Of a stretch of 64,000 nt of DNA, positions 30,842-40,395 are shown piece by piece; the first letter of the stretch is position 1; every line of letters starts with the position of its first letter. A program made the position numbers and the translations under genes. The notes beneath the pieces are model-generated. The model was not told the DNA's origin. It worked only from the letters and a program-made list of their open reading frames with translations, and did no database searches. Source of the DNA: Lineus longissimus (lineage: Eukaryota; Nemertea; Pilidiophora; Heteronemertea; Lineidae); contig NC_088325.1 in assembly GCF_910592395.1 (NCBI RefSeq), positions 8,000,109 through 8,064,108 on the forward strand, read 5' to 3'.

Positions 30842-31161
30842 TGGTGCAAGTGACGTGGCCGGCCCACGAAACGGGCTTAATTGGTATATGTCACGTCATC
30901 TTGCATCACTTGGTCAAGGTATCAACATCGCCTCCCTCGATAAAGTATCTAAACCCGATAACCTCACGTACTACAAACAATTCTGAGAGTAAAATCACAC
31001 ACCTTATTTATCTTGCCATTTCTGTCCCCCTGTTGCTACAACAGTATAATAACAATTTAGCTTGCTTTCGTCATAATAATTAGCCCCTAAACATTAAAAT
31101 CCAACATTCGTTTTAAAGGTGATTTATAAAATTTAATTGTTAACAGCTTAACTCCGTATCA
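30842..31161 (-). repeat. Gypsy-1 5' LTR (320 bp)
   Basis: Plus-strand ends TGGTGCAAG ... CCGTATCA. This uninterrupted copy shows the empty site for BEL-1 (TGTCACGTCATC). About 1.2% substitution relative to the 3' LTR. Confidence 0.94.
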
Positions 31162-32567
31162 CTGATTTCAGGTAGGAATCAGTCACTTGAGGCTGTTTTA
31201 TACCATTGGGCATGATTGTCTCTTAGACTTCTATGGTTTCTGCGTAGATCTTACATTATTGTTATCAGTGTTAAAATTATAACCCCAAATCTTATTTATA
31301 ATAACATCCATTAACCCTCTCCATTTGAACCATTCGGTTGCTTTTAGTCCCAGTGATTTAAAAGTTGTCACTGTTTTGTCTGGTCTTAGTAAATCTGAAA
31401 TATAATTTATCCCTACTTCCTTCCAATGTTTATGAAAGATCATTCTTTGGTTAATTTTGATTAATTTATTGTACCATAAATTGCCTTCCAATGTTTATAA
31501 AAGATCATTCTCTGATTAATTTTTATTAATTTATTGTACCATAAATTTCCTTCCAATGTTTATAAAAGATCATTCTTTGATTAATTTTGATCTATTGTAC
31601 CTTAAATATGTTTTTTTTCCGAGCCACGTGCTTGCAGGCGCTGCCTCCTTTGCCTTAGTGAACCAATCATATAACATCTTATATTGTAGCATGTGATGTA
31701 TGTTTTACCAGACTATTATGTGGAAATATTGTCCTTTGCTGGATTGGGGGTACGGTTCACTTGAATAAGACAGATGTAAACAATGCAAGTTTGATAAAAG
31801 AAGCAATTACAATGTTAACCCGTTGACACGAAGGTGGCAGCACCATACTGTAGTGACTCTTAAAGGGGCAATAGGGATAACACTACATCTCCCTTTCTAA
31901 ACTGTCTATGTTAGAACTGAACATTCGTGCACTTTGATGTGGCTTGAAACACGTTGAAAAGAAAAGTCTGACTGATATTAGACATCTGAACATAATACAT
32001 GAAAGTCCATACTTTTAGTTTCAACCAGAAATACTGAATTTAGGACTTAACCTGGACATGCGTCATAGAGGTTACATAACGCTGTGCAAACTGAAATTTG
32101 GTTGATTGAAATATAGCGTCAAAGGCTTTAAGATGCTTTCGCAGTTTACAAATCCAAGCGATCTACTGGTTTCACCAGTCCGGTTGATCTCCTAATGTCG
32201 CTATCGGTCACCTGTAGCTGATTACAGGTAGGCATCAGTCACTTGAGGCTGATTTATACCGTTGGGCATGATTGTCTCTTAGACTTCTACGGTTTCTGCG
32301 TAGATCTTACATTATTGTTACCAGTGTTAAAATCATAACCCCAAATCTTATTTATAATAAAATCCATTAACTCTCTCCATTTGAACCATTCGGTTGCTTC
32401 TAGTGATTCAAAAGGTATCACTGTTTTGTCTGGTCTTATTAAATCTGAAATATAATCTATCCCTACTTCCTTCCAATGTTTATAAAACATCATTCTTTGA
32501 TTAATTTTGATTAATTTATTGTACCATAAATTTTCTTCCAATGTTTATAAAAGATCATTCTTTGATT
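31162..32567. repeat. Satellite array block 3
   Basis: Starts inside a monomer at CTGATTTCAGGTAGG, passes a LINE-A segment (31255-31500), three copies of the ~66-bp sub-repeat (about 31420-31610), a core with anchor at 31658 and a second LINE-A segment (32310-32550). It ends at CATTCTTTGATT (32556-32567), the left TSD of LINE-B. Confidence 0.9.
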
Positions 32568-33105
32568 TAATGTCAGGTCAGGTTAGCTACCTGACACTGG
32601 TAACCTGTAAGCCAGTGCCACCTGTCTCAGGTGGGTGACTAGTCACCCAGGGCGGATGAGCTCATCTTGAGCCAACGGCCATCTAGTTCTCCACTAGCAT
32701 AGCCTAGTGGAAACTAGACACCCAGGCGACCAGACACACAAGTGACTAGTCACCTTGGGCAGTGGAGAAAGTTCTCCAGGGGTGACTGGCCTCCTAAGCC
32801 TTGGCCAGCAACTAGTCTAGGAGATGGAAAACTCTGATATAAAACCCGGGCAGATACCGCTCGAACAGCCTTAGCTGGCAAGGCATCTAGGAGAAGGAAC
32901 ACTCCAAAAAACTAACCCGGGGAGATGTCACTCGTTAGCCTTGGCAGGCAAGAATCTAAAGCAGACAGGTGGAGCCCGAGAGCCCTGACAGGCAGTCCAC
33001 CTAAGGGTAGAGGAACCCCATACGAAGCCTAACCACCGAAGACGGAGGACACTAGCCGACACGGCGTGGGAGAAATCGGGTGTCCACGCGTAGCAGATAA
33101 TAACC
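32568..33105 (+). promoter_or_regulatory. LINE-B 5' UTR, highly self-complementary
   Basis: The first ~270 bp contain several inverted repeats, among them the perfect palindrome GGGTGACTAGTCACCC (about 32633-32648) and a second GTGACTAGTCAC about 110 bp on. The next ~250 bp hold three imperfect copies of a CCTTGGC-GGCAA...CTAGGAGA-type unit with ~70-bp spacing. A LINE 5' UTR of this kind would carry an internal promoter and possibly a 5' ribozyme; neither is demonstrated. The part up to about 32836 is the source segment of the repeats at 57288-64000. Confidence 0.75.
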
Positions 33106-34329
33106 ATGCAACAAACCTTAGATCGATGTGGTGTCGTCATTATGGGTAAATGCCAGGTAACGCCGATGCCGGGCCTCCAGTCTCGAGGGGGCCCAGCACC
33201 AGCTACTGGCACCTCTGTACCTCCCAATGTGACTGGGGGAGGGCAGAGTAAAGCTGCTAGTCACAAGATGAAAATCATGCAATGGAATGCAGAAGGAGTA
33301 CGACGTAAGAAAAGCGAACTCCAACACTTCCTCAAGGCCCACGAAGTCGATGTATGCTGCATCCAAGAAACCTTTCTCAACAGTGCACACCGGTTCTCTA
33401 TCAGAGGATATGAATCCTACAGACAGGACAGAGAAAATCGCCCAAAGGGAGGGGTGCTTACACTTGTGAGAAACCACATCGTGTCAGCAGAAACTAGAAG
33501 ATCAGGAACAGCAGAAACCGAGTCGCTGACTGTAAGTCTAATCCTACCAAAGGATAACTTTACAGTATGTAATCTTTACTCTCCAACTGACAAAGCAATG
33601 CTGAACGACATATCACCAGACTCAGAGGACCGGATCACTGTCGGAGACTTCAATAGCCACTCACCAAGTTGGGGATACCAGGACCTAGACTCAAAGGGTG
33701 AGGAGGTAGAACAGTGGATAACAGACAACCAGTTGGTCCTCATAAACCAGCCAGACAATGAACCGACCTTCTACTCAAGAGCCTGGAGATCGACTAGCAG
33801 CCCTGACCTAGCCATAGCGACAGACAAGATACAGAAAATCACCCAAAGGGAAGTCTGCGAGCAGTTAGGTGGTAGCGATCACAAACCTATCATCTTGACC
33901 ATAGGCAAACCAGCAAAGCCAGAAAACCAGTATCTGCCGCCCAGCTGGAACTACAGGAAGGCCAACTGGCCTCTCTTCAAAACACTGACCAACAGGACAA
34001 CACAGTCTCTCATACTCTCAAAGCGAAACGTTGACAGAAATGCAGCTGTCTTTAACTCCGCCATACTTGAAGCAGCAAAGCTTTCAATACCACGAGGGAG
34101 ACGTAAGGACTACAAGCTGTATTGGAGTACTGCTCTGGACAACCTACACAAGCAACTGTGTGAAGCAAGAGAGATAATGGAGAATCACCCATCAGACCAA
34201 AATGTCGCCAAACAAAACCAAGCTAAAGCACTTTTCAACCGGGAAATGTTGCAGCAAATGCGCACTAGCTGGAGTGAGAAAACTGCTTCCCTAAACATGA
34301 AGAAAGACTCACAAAACTTTGGCAACTAA
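33106..34329 (+). pseudogene. LINE-B endonuclease segment of ORF2
   Basis: The ATG at 33106 opens a 407-codon frame; the conserved part starts at MKIMQWNAEGVRRKK (33268), so the first ~54 residues may be extra. Endonuclease motifs: CCIQETFL, GDFNSHSPSWGY and GGSDHKPIIL. The frame ends at 34329 through a 1-nt frameshift near 34310; the family sequence continues in another frame (LWQLTKTLNDDNWKR). No separate ORF1 is visible upstream. Confidence 0.88.
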
Positions 34330-35799
34330 CCAAAACTCTGAACGATGACAACTGGAAAAGAGCCAAAATCACTCTACAAACTGAGCGAGGCCTAGTGACT
34401 GGTAAAGCAGTTGCAAACGCCCTCGCTCACAGCTATCAACAGGAGAGTGAAACCAAAGTCACCAGGGAGAGAAAAAAAGAGGTGAGAGAGAAAATGCATG
34501 ACTGAATCCATTTCCCTCTAAGAACTGGAATCAGCCCCAGGAAAACTAAAGATGAAGAAAGCCCCAGGCCCTGATGAGATTACCAATGAGATGCTAAAAA
34601 ACCTCGGATCTGGAGCCAAGAATGTACTCCTCCAGATATTCAATCACAGCTGGAAGACTGGTCGAGTACCAACCAAATGGAAAGCGGCCAACATCACTCC
34701 TATACACAAGAAAGGCAAAGACAAGAAAAGCCCGAAGAGCTACAGACCTATAAGCCTACTTAGTTGTGTCGGTAAGCTGATGGAGCGAATCGTCAACAGA
34801 AGACTTATTTGGTATCTAGAGAGCAAATCACTCCTTAACCACACCCAGTCTGGATACAGGCAACACAAAAGCACTGAAGACCAGCTCGCCTACCTAGCAC
34901 AAGACATCGAAAATGCCTTCCAGGAGAAGAAACATGTCATTGCTGTCTTCTTCGATCTTTCGAATTCTTTTGACCAGGTCTGGAAAGAAGGGCTTCTCCT
35001 GAAGTTACTCAAGATAGGAATCCAAGGGAAAATCCACAACTGGCTACAAAAATTCCTTCACAACCGGCAGCGCAAGAGTGAAAATTGATGGTACCACCAG
35101 CAACCTCGTGAATTTGAGAGAAGGCGTTCCACAAGGAGGAGGTATCTCACCCACCCTCTTTTTGGTGTACATCGATACCATCACAGAATCCTTTGAAGAA
35201 CACATTGGCAACACACTCCATGCAGACGACCTTGCAGCTTGGACTGCCTGCCGATATGTATCAACAGCCATGAAGAGGTCTCAGACCATGGTAAACCAAG
35301 TGAAACTCTGGCGAAAAAGTTGTTCGTTGATGTCAACATTGCTAAGATGGCCAGCATCCTTTTCTCATTATCAACGAAGAAGGAAGAAATCAACCTTCAC
35401 ATCGGAACACAACCAATACCCCAAGTGGAATCAACTGTCTTCCTAGGAGGAACCAGAGACAAGCGCCTGACATGGAACCCACACATCCAAGCAATCCAGG
35501 AAAAGGCTATCAAGAAATTATCACTGATGAAAAAGCTGGCAGGAACGACTTGGGGAGCCACGACCAAAATCCTCAGACAAGTATATATAGGGGCAGTAAG
35601 ACCAATCATGGAGTACGCCTCTACCACATGGGTAACTGCATCTGACACTACCAAAGCAAAGCTGGACAAAGTTCAAAATATGGGCCTTAGAATCATCCTT
35701 GGAGGAATGCGAAGCACACCAATTCGGGACATGGAGAAAACAGCTGCCATTCAACCCCTAGAGTTAAGAAAAGAATACAAGACAGGGAGAAAAAAGTAA
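34330..35799 (+). pseudogene. LINE-B reverse transcriptase, several frameshifts and a stop
   Basis: Pieces in three frames: a linker up to a TGA at 34503-34505; then KKAPGPDEITNEMLKNL, PIHKKGKDKKSPKSYRPISL and AVFFDLSNSFDQVW (34552-35080); then the GVPQGGGISPTLF motif and the catalytic HADD at 35219-35230; then the thumb region (LGGTRDKRLTWNPHI ... LRIILGGMRSTP) to 35799. Frame changes lie near 34530, 35080 and 35330. An 18-bp unit (ACAGGGAGAAAAAAGTAA) is tandemly duplicated at about 35781-35817. Confidence 0.88.
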
Positions 35800-36014
35800 C
35801 ACAGGGAGAAAAAAGTAACCGGTTAAAGACCCATCCCCTACACCACGTGCTCCGAAAAGAACCGATGACGAGGCTGAAATGCAAGAGCATCAACACCATC
35901 ACGGAGGCCCTGCAAAAGGAACACCAGGACATACTGGAAAGCGAACCTGATCTATGCGAAGACCTCACAATTTCCAACTGGTCAAGGGAACGTAATCTTC
36001 CAGAGATAGAGCTC
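35800..36014 (+). pseudogene. LINE-B RT-RNase H linker, upstream of BEL-2
   Basis: A short open segment (35847-36014) in which PEIEL codons run into the BEL-2 insertion. AGCTC at 36010-36014 is the left TSD; reading continues on the other side at 40396. Confidence 0.7.
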
Positions 36015-36239
36015 TTTCACGGACTGTGCGTCGTGATAAATAAGGAAGAAGTAAGACAGGTTCCTGTTCCAAACAAAGTGGCAAATGCCCCGAGTTTATT
36101 ACGCTCAAGGATTAAGTAAACGATCACATACAAAACAAGGCCCAGATTGGCTGAGGCCTAATCAACAATATGGTTACCTAGCAAAGGCCGGGCACAACAG
36201 CACTGGTCAAAAGAAACTAGGGGCCGGTAATCTACGACA
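36015..36239 (-). repeat. BEL-2 3' LTR (225 bp)
   Basis: Plus-strand ends TTTCACGGACTGTGCG ... ATCTACGACA. The element-sense strand starts TGTCGTAG but ends GTGAAA, not CA. The end is fixed by the TSD and by comparison with 40166. Confidence 0.92.
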
Positions 36240-36954
36240 TTCTCCCCCCATTGGAGGAACTTCACTCCAATCCAAATTAAGGGAACAGGGACCAAATAAA
36301 TAATAGTTATGACCAATACTGCAATGCACAACCTCAGCTAGGCAACACAGATAGTAATGAATCTAAGGGAAAGTTAAATCTACAATGCAACATCGATTTA
36401 TGATTTCAATTGAAACAGGAATTATTATTGCGAAATATATTAGACTGAAATTAAACTGCCGACACATATTACCGTGATTCTCTAATAAATACAAATGTTG
36501 TAACCTTACTAAACCAAGTACTCTGGATTTACATTATCTTAACCTCCAAGCTACCTCTCCACTGATAGAGAGCTTAACAAGGACTGTTACTGTAATATAT
36601 AATGAAATTCAAACGCGCAGGTTTGAAGGAAACAACACAGTACAATATTACATTCATAACACCGGAAACCACGGATCAAAAACACACAACGTCACGTTCC
36701 GCAGAGTTACTACACCCTCTGCCTATTCATCGCTCCTTGAATTGAAATGACAGAGTAACTACACCCTCTGCATTTCATCGAATTACTTCTGATACTGGGC
36801 AGAGCACGTCGTACACCCACATCAGTAACACCGGAATGCCGAACACTGTAACGAAGCTTCAATTAGGGCCGAACAAACTCCGTGGTGGTGAACAGGTGTC
36901 TATAAATCTGTAAGTCCTACATAAGTATTATAATAATTAATCATGCAAATACAA
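36240..36954 (-). other. BEL-2 3' non-coding region with polypurine tract
   Basis: On the minus strand CCAATGGGGGGAGAA (36240-36254) abuts the 3' LTR and is the polypurine tract. The other ~700 bp up to the integrase stop hold no ORF; one imperfect repeat pair is visible (AGAGTTACTACACCCTCTGC at about 36703 and AGAGTAACTACACCCTCTGC at about 36752). Confidence 0.75.
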
Positions 36955-37205
36955 TTACAAATCTAACCGGACGGCTGGTTTTACAATACGTCCTGATCGA
37001 GTTGTTCTGACTACCGGATCTGTATGACAAGAGCCACCTGATGCTTGACATTCAACCAAAGGAATATTATCACTGACTTCCAAGTCATACAATCGCTGTA
37101 CTGCACGAGAAATGGTCCCCTTCGAAGTTTTCAACTTCACCGATCTAATCACACCATCCCTCCCCGGGAAAACCTCAATCACAACACCCATTGGCCATTT
37201 TCTGA
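36955..37205 (-). pseudogene. BEL-2 integrase C-terminal domain
   Basis: About 84 codons matching the BEL-specific C-terminal domain: KWPMGVVIEVFPGRDGVIRS, then SRAVQRLYDLE. The equivalent part of BEL-1 reads GRVEEIFPGRDGLVRS. It is joined out of frame to the RT start at about 37205, the deletion breakpoint. Confidence 0.85.
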
Positions 37206-38057
37206 ATCTAACCAAATCTCAGTAAGGTTGGGCAACAGACTAGGCCCAGTTTCCATACAATCATTGAGCGAGACTCCATTGAAGCCCTTGGCTGACGCAT
37301 CAAAAACTGGACAAACCTTTTTGGTCAAGCTAGATGCCCTTAATACAGGGCGATGGGGCATATAGAACACTGGATTGCTAGTGAACAATTCAATACTTAG
37401 GACCTCTTCAATAACACCATTTTGTTCCATTTCCACGAGGGCACCATCATAGAGTTCAGACAAATCAGGATTCTTTTGCAGTTTACGTGTTAAACTGCCG
37501 AGTCTACCCCTAGCTAGCTTCTCATTATCTAACAACCGAGAGGTAACCCTTCCTTCCTTCCAAGGCAAAGACACCTCATAACGGCCTTCACTTTCAACAA
37601 AGGTCACCGTTTCATTGAATCTCTGCAACACTGGATCAACTAAACCGACCTCAGTCTCCCTTGGACTTATACCAATCGACTCTAAGTCCCACAATTGACT
37701 AAGGTTTAGCTCTGGAATTTCGTTGAGACACAACATCGGGTGAGCAACATTAGTCTTGGCCTTTCCAAGACACACTTACCACCCATCCAAACTTGGTCTC
37801 CTGGGCAACAGGACCTCCGTCTAGCCTAATTAGGCCCTGTTCGATGAAACTCCAATAGAAATCCTGGCCGACCAAGATATCTATGGACACATCTGTGTCA
37901 TTACTATAATCGTCAGCAAAATCTATATCACCAAATGACTGTAGGAAATCCCTTGGAACCTCGGACCTACGAATGGGTTTACAAATGATCGGAACCTCAA
38001 CTGCAACTAGAGATTGTTCACCGGGACTATCTTTCCGATTACACCTTGCCACGCCAT
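37206..38057 (-). pseudogene. BEL-2 protease C-terminal part and RT N-terminal part
   Basis: Two overlapping frames. The right one (37750-38057) has IDILVGQDFYWSF and GPVAQETKFGWVVS, the BEL pattern between protease and RT (compare VDVLLGIQDSM and HIGWIVSG in BEL-1). The left one (37179-37775) leads through LGSLTRKLQKNPDL and the RT opening FYMPHRPVLR ... VCPVFDASAKGFNGVSLND. RT stops at NLTEIW, where the deletion begins. A frameshift lies at about 37760. Confidence 0.85.
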
Positions 38058-38066
38058 TCAAACCTA

Positions 38067-38423
38067 TCTATCTATCTATCTATGTATCACATTTATATAG
38101 CGCCCTTATCAGTCCTATATTGGGCCGTTCAAAGGCGCTTAACAAAAACAGAGTCTCTATAAGAAGTATATAGTCTTTGACAACAATAAACAATTCTAAT
38201 GTTCGTAATGTTGTTGAAAAAGGTGGGTCTTCAGGAGTGTCTTAAAAGTTGTGATGGAGTCCGCATTTCGAATATTACTAGGGAGGTCATTCCAGAGTGC
38301 TGCTGCGGCACACTGGAATGTACGCTCGCCAAATCTAGTCTTTGTGCGCGGGAGCACTAGCGAGATGGTATCTGCTGATCGAAGTACTCGCCGTGACTGA
38401 CGGATCTCTAAAAAGTCAGACAG
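38067..38423 (-). mobile_element. CR1-like LINE 3' fragment in BEL-2
   Basis: Flanked by TCAAACCTA at 38058-38066 and 38424-38432. Its minus-strand sense reads the decayed CR1-type ORF2 end (around FKTLLKTHLF, from AAGACCCACC at about 38220), then a short 3' UTR and a terminal (GATA)n tract. It is 5'-truncated, as usual for target-primed insertions. Removing it joins RVGL to NGVARC in the BEL-2 frame. Confidence 0.88.
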
Positions 38424-38432
38424 TCAAACCTA

Positions 38433-39091
38433 CTCTATAGATGTTGCGCAATTCGCTCCTACTGGTCTTATTACCACCAAAGGCCGCATATGCAATGTGT
38501 TGTGAGGTAACCCACTCGGGCTGAATCTTATTGACCAAATCGCTTGTTATATAAGACCTGTCTGACCCACTGTCGAACAGCAGAGTGGCTTCTGTCATAC
38601 CCTTGTTACCAATAACTTTCACCTTGGCAGTCTGTAAAACCACCGTAAATTTCTGATCTGTGGATGCAACACTAACATATGACGTAACATGATTTTGAGC
38701 ACTCGTACCTTCGCCAGAAGTCCTGCCTTGTCCACCACCACGATGTCTGCTCGTCCTCTTCCGCTGACGCGAACCATTTGACGACGCTTCGTTACTGGTC
38801 TCTGATAACCTCGGCGCTGCACAGATCAAACTATGATGTCGCTTGCCACATTTCCTGCACGTTGCGACACATCCGCGGGTCCGATGTCCTTTGCAAAGGC
38901 AAGAAAAACAAAGATCATTAGCCCTAAGTTTATCTTTCCGTTCCTCAATATTCAACCTAAGAAAGTCTCGACATTTAAACGTTAAATGACTTTGATCACA
39001 GAGTTCACATCTAACCGATGAATGCGACACGGCACCAGACGATGACTGGAGAGCTACTGCTGATGAAAAATGGTCCTCTAGACCTGCTGAA
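38433..39091 (-). pseudogene. BEL-2 Gag zinc-finger region and protease
   Basis: Contains CELCDQSHLTFKC, then CFSCLCKGHRTRGC and CRKCGKRHHSLIC, zinc-finger clusters at the Gag C-terminus, a basic linker, and LFDSGSDRSYI, the protease active site. It is interrupted on both sides by CR1 fragments. The frame does not match the upstream gag even after removal of the right insertion, so one more small indel is present near 39090. Confidence 0.88.
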
Positions 39092-39099
39092 GATTTCAT

Positions 39100-39214
39100 A
39101 ACAGATAATAATAATAATAATAATAATAATTTATTTGATTTAAAGTGCTAAAATAATGGTGCATACATTTTCTAAGCACTGTACATAATATTAAATGAGT
39201 ACATTAAAAGTGGT
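39100..39214 (-). mobile_element. Short CR1-like 3' UTR fragment with AAT/ATT microsatellite tail
   Basis: 115 bp between GATTTCAT at 39092-39099 and GATTTCAT at 39215-39222 (8-bp TSD). The element-sense strand (minus) reads GTACAGTGCTTAG ... TTATTTTAGCACTTT and ends in an ATT repeat of eight or so units. No coding sequence. Similar wording to the CR1-type 3' UTRs at 38070-38200 and 56110-56200, but the tail repeat differs. Confidence 0.8.
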
Positions 39215-39222
39215 GATTTCAT

Positions 39223-40136
39223 GAGGATACAGTATCTTTGAACGTGTCTGACCGTTCTCGCCTTTCGATTTCTGTTTGCAAGAATTTCATGAGATAGGTC
39301 AAATCAATCTCTTTCCCTTCCCCCAAACGTGACCATTCCATTCGAATGTCCTGAGGCAGCCGAGAGAGTATGAGGGGTGTTAGGAACAGGCCGTACTTTT
39401 CATCGTCAACGTCGAGGGCCTCTAAACTACGAATATGGACATTCAAATCATCCTGCAATTTCCACAAGTCTGCAACGGTGGAATCGGTACTAACTGGAGT
39501 TGACATACTTAATAATGACTGAAAATGTGAAAAACGAATTCGTTCCTTACACCCATAACGCTCTTTCAAAATGTCACAAGCAACTTGATAATGCGCTTCA
39601 GTCAATGTTAAACCTTGTATTGCAAGTATGGCTTCCCCTTCAAGCAACGATTGTAAATATGTAAACTTATTTATTACTGGAATGTCTGCAGCATCGACAA
39701 TCGCCACAAATTTGTCCCAAAACGTTTGCCATTGGGTGATATCACCGCTAAACTTTGCAAGTTCGAGTTTGGGGAGCCGAGCGGATGACAAATGTCCAGA
39801 AGTCGAGCTGCGACGGGAGCCAACTGTCATGGCGGGCCCCGTAGCAGTCAACTCGGCCAATATTCTGATCGCCTCGAGTCGAACTTCGATAGATTTATTT
39901 CGAACAATACTGGCCTTTTCTATATCGTCCTCTACGTCTTCTTCCTTGGTAAACAGCTTCTGGATTTCACCTTGTACTGCATCAACTGAAGCGAGGCGTT
40001 TGTCAAACTCTTCCAGTTGATATTGAAGCTTCTCTTTAGTCAGGCCAGCCGTCCGCAGCATTAACGAGTATAACGCGTCCGTCTCCCTCGTCAGCAACCC
40101 TCTAGCCGCCGCTCGTGATAACTTGAGCTTCTCCAT
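39223..40136 (-). pseudogene. BEL-2 Gag, N-terminal and central part
   Basis: The ATG at 40134-40136 starts MEKLKLSRAAARG. A predicted helical N-terminal region (EFDKRLASVDAVQGEIQ) is followed by the BEL gag DUF1759 pattern: LPKLELAKFSGDITQWQTFW (~39780) and YLQSLLEGEA. It is open until a TGA at 39219-39221 at the edge of the CR1-like insertion. Equivalent in order to BEL-1 Gag but clearly divergent. Confidence 0.88.
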
Positions 40137-40165
40137 GTTGTTCTTTTCCCGGGTTTCGGCACCAA
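40137..40165 (-). promoter_or_regulatory. BEL-2 primer binding site
   Basis: On the minus strand TGGTGCCGAAACCCGGGA (40147-40164) lies two nucleotides after the 5' LTR end. It has the TGG start and length of a retrotransposon tRNA primer site, and BEL elements commonly carry closely similar sequences. Confidence 0.88.
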
Positions 40166-40390
40166 TTTCACGGACTGTGCGTCGTGATAAATAAGGAAGA
40201 AGTAAGACAGGTTCCTGTTCCAAACTAAGTGGCAAATGCCCCGAGTTTATTACGCTCAATGATTAAGTAAACGATCACATACAAAACAAGGCCCAGATTG
40301 GCTGAGGCCTAATCAACAATATGGTTACCTAGCAAAGGCCGGGCACAACAGCACTGGTCAAAAGATTCTAGGGGCCAGTAATCTACGACA
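40166..40390 (-). repeat. BEL-2 5' LTR (225 bp)
   Basis: Matches 36015-36239 with five substitutions. It is followed by the right TSD AGCTC at 40391-40395. Confidence 0.92.
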
Positions 40391-40395
40391 AGCTC

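Larger units (their letters stand above)
11487..31161 (-). mobile_element. Gypsy-1: Ty3/Gypsy LTR retrotransposon with chromodomain and F-type envelope
   Basis: Minus-strand element: 5' LTR on the right (30842-31161), then gag, protease, RT-RNase H-integrase, chromodomain, envelope, polypurine tract and 3' LTR on the left (11487-11541 plus 19642-19910). Removing BEL-1 and the piggyBac derivative leaves about 10.6 kb, large for Ty3/Gypsy but expected with an env gene. LTRs begin and end TG...CA. The two copies differ at about four positions plus one 4-nt indel. gag and env are open; pol has a frameshift (~27570), the piggyBac insertion and a TAG at 24041-24043. No clean TSD is visible (see findings). 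Confidence 0.92.
36015..40390 (-). mobile_element. BEL-2: internally deleted BEL/Pao element
   Basis: Two 225-bp LTRs (36015-36239 and 40166-40390) and TSD AGCTC (36010-36014, 40391-40395). Minus-strand order: primer site, gag, zinc knuckles/protease, start of RT, then a deletion jump straight to the integrase C-terminal domain. RT core, RNase H and integrase core are missing, so it cannot move itself. Two CR1-like 3' fragments have inserted in it. The LTRs differ at five positions (about 2%). Confidence 0.94.

Noticed and set aside
32568..32840. Hammerhead ribozyme in the repeated 5' UTR
   Set aside because: Conserved CTGATGA and GAAA core not found together in any copy I read.
32928..33227. 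Minus-strand frame in the LINE-B 5' UTR as an antisense gene
   Set aside because: Shadow of the sense strand in a GC-rich repeat; no known motif.
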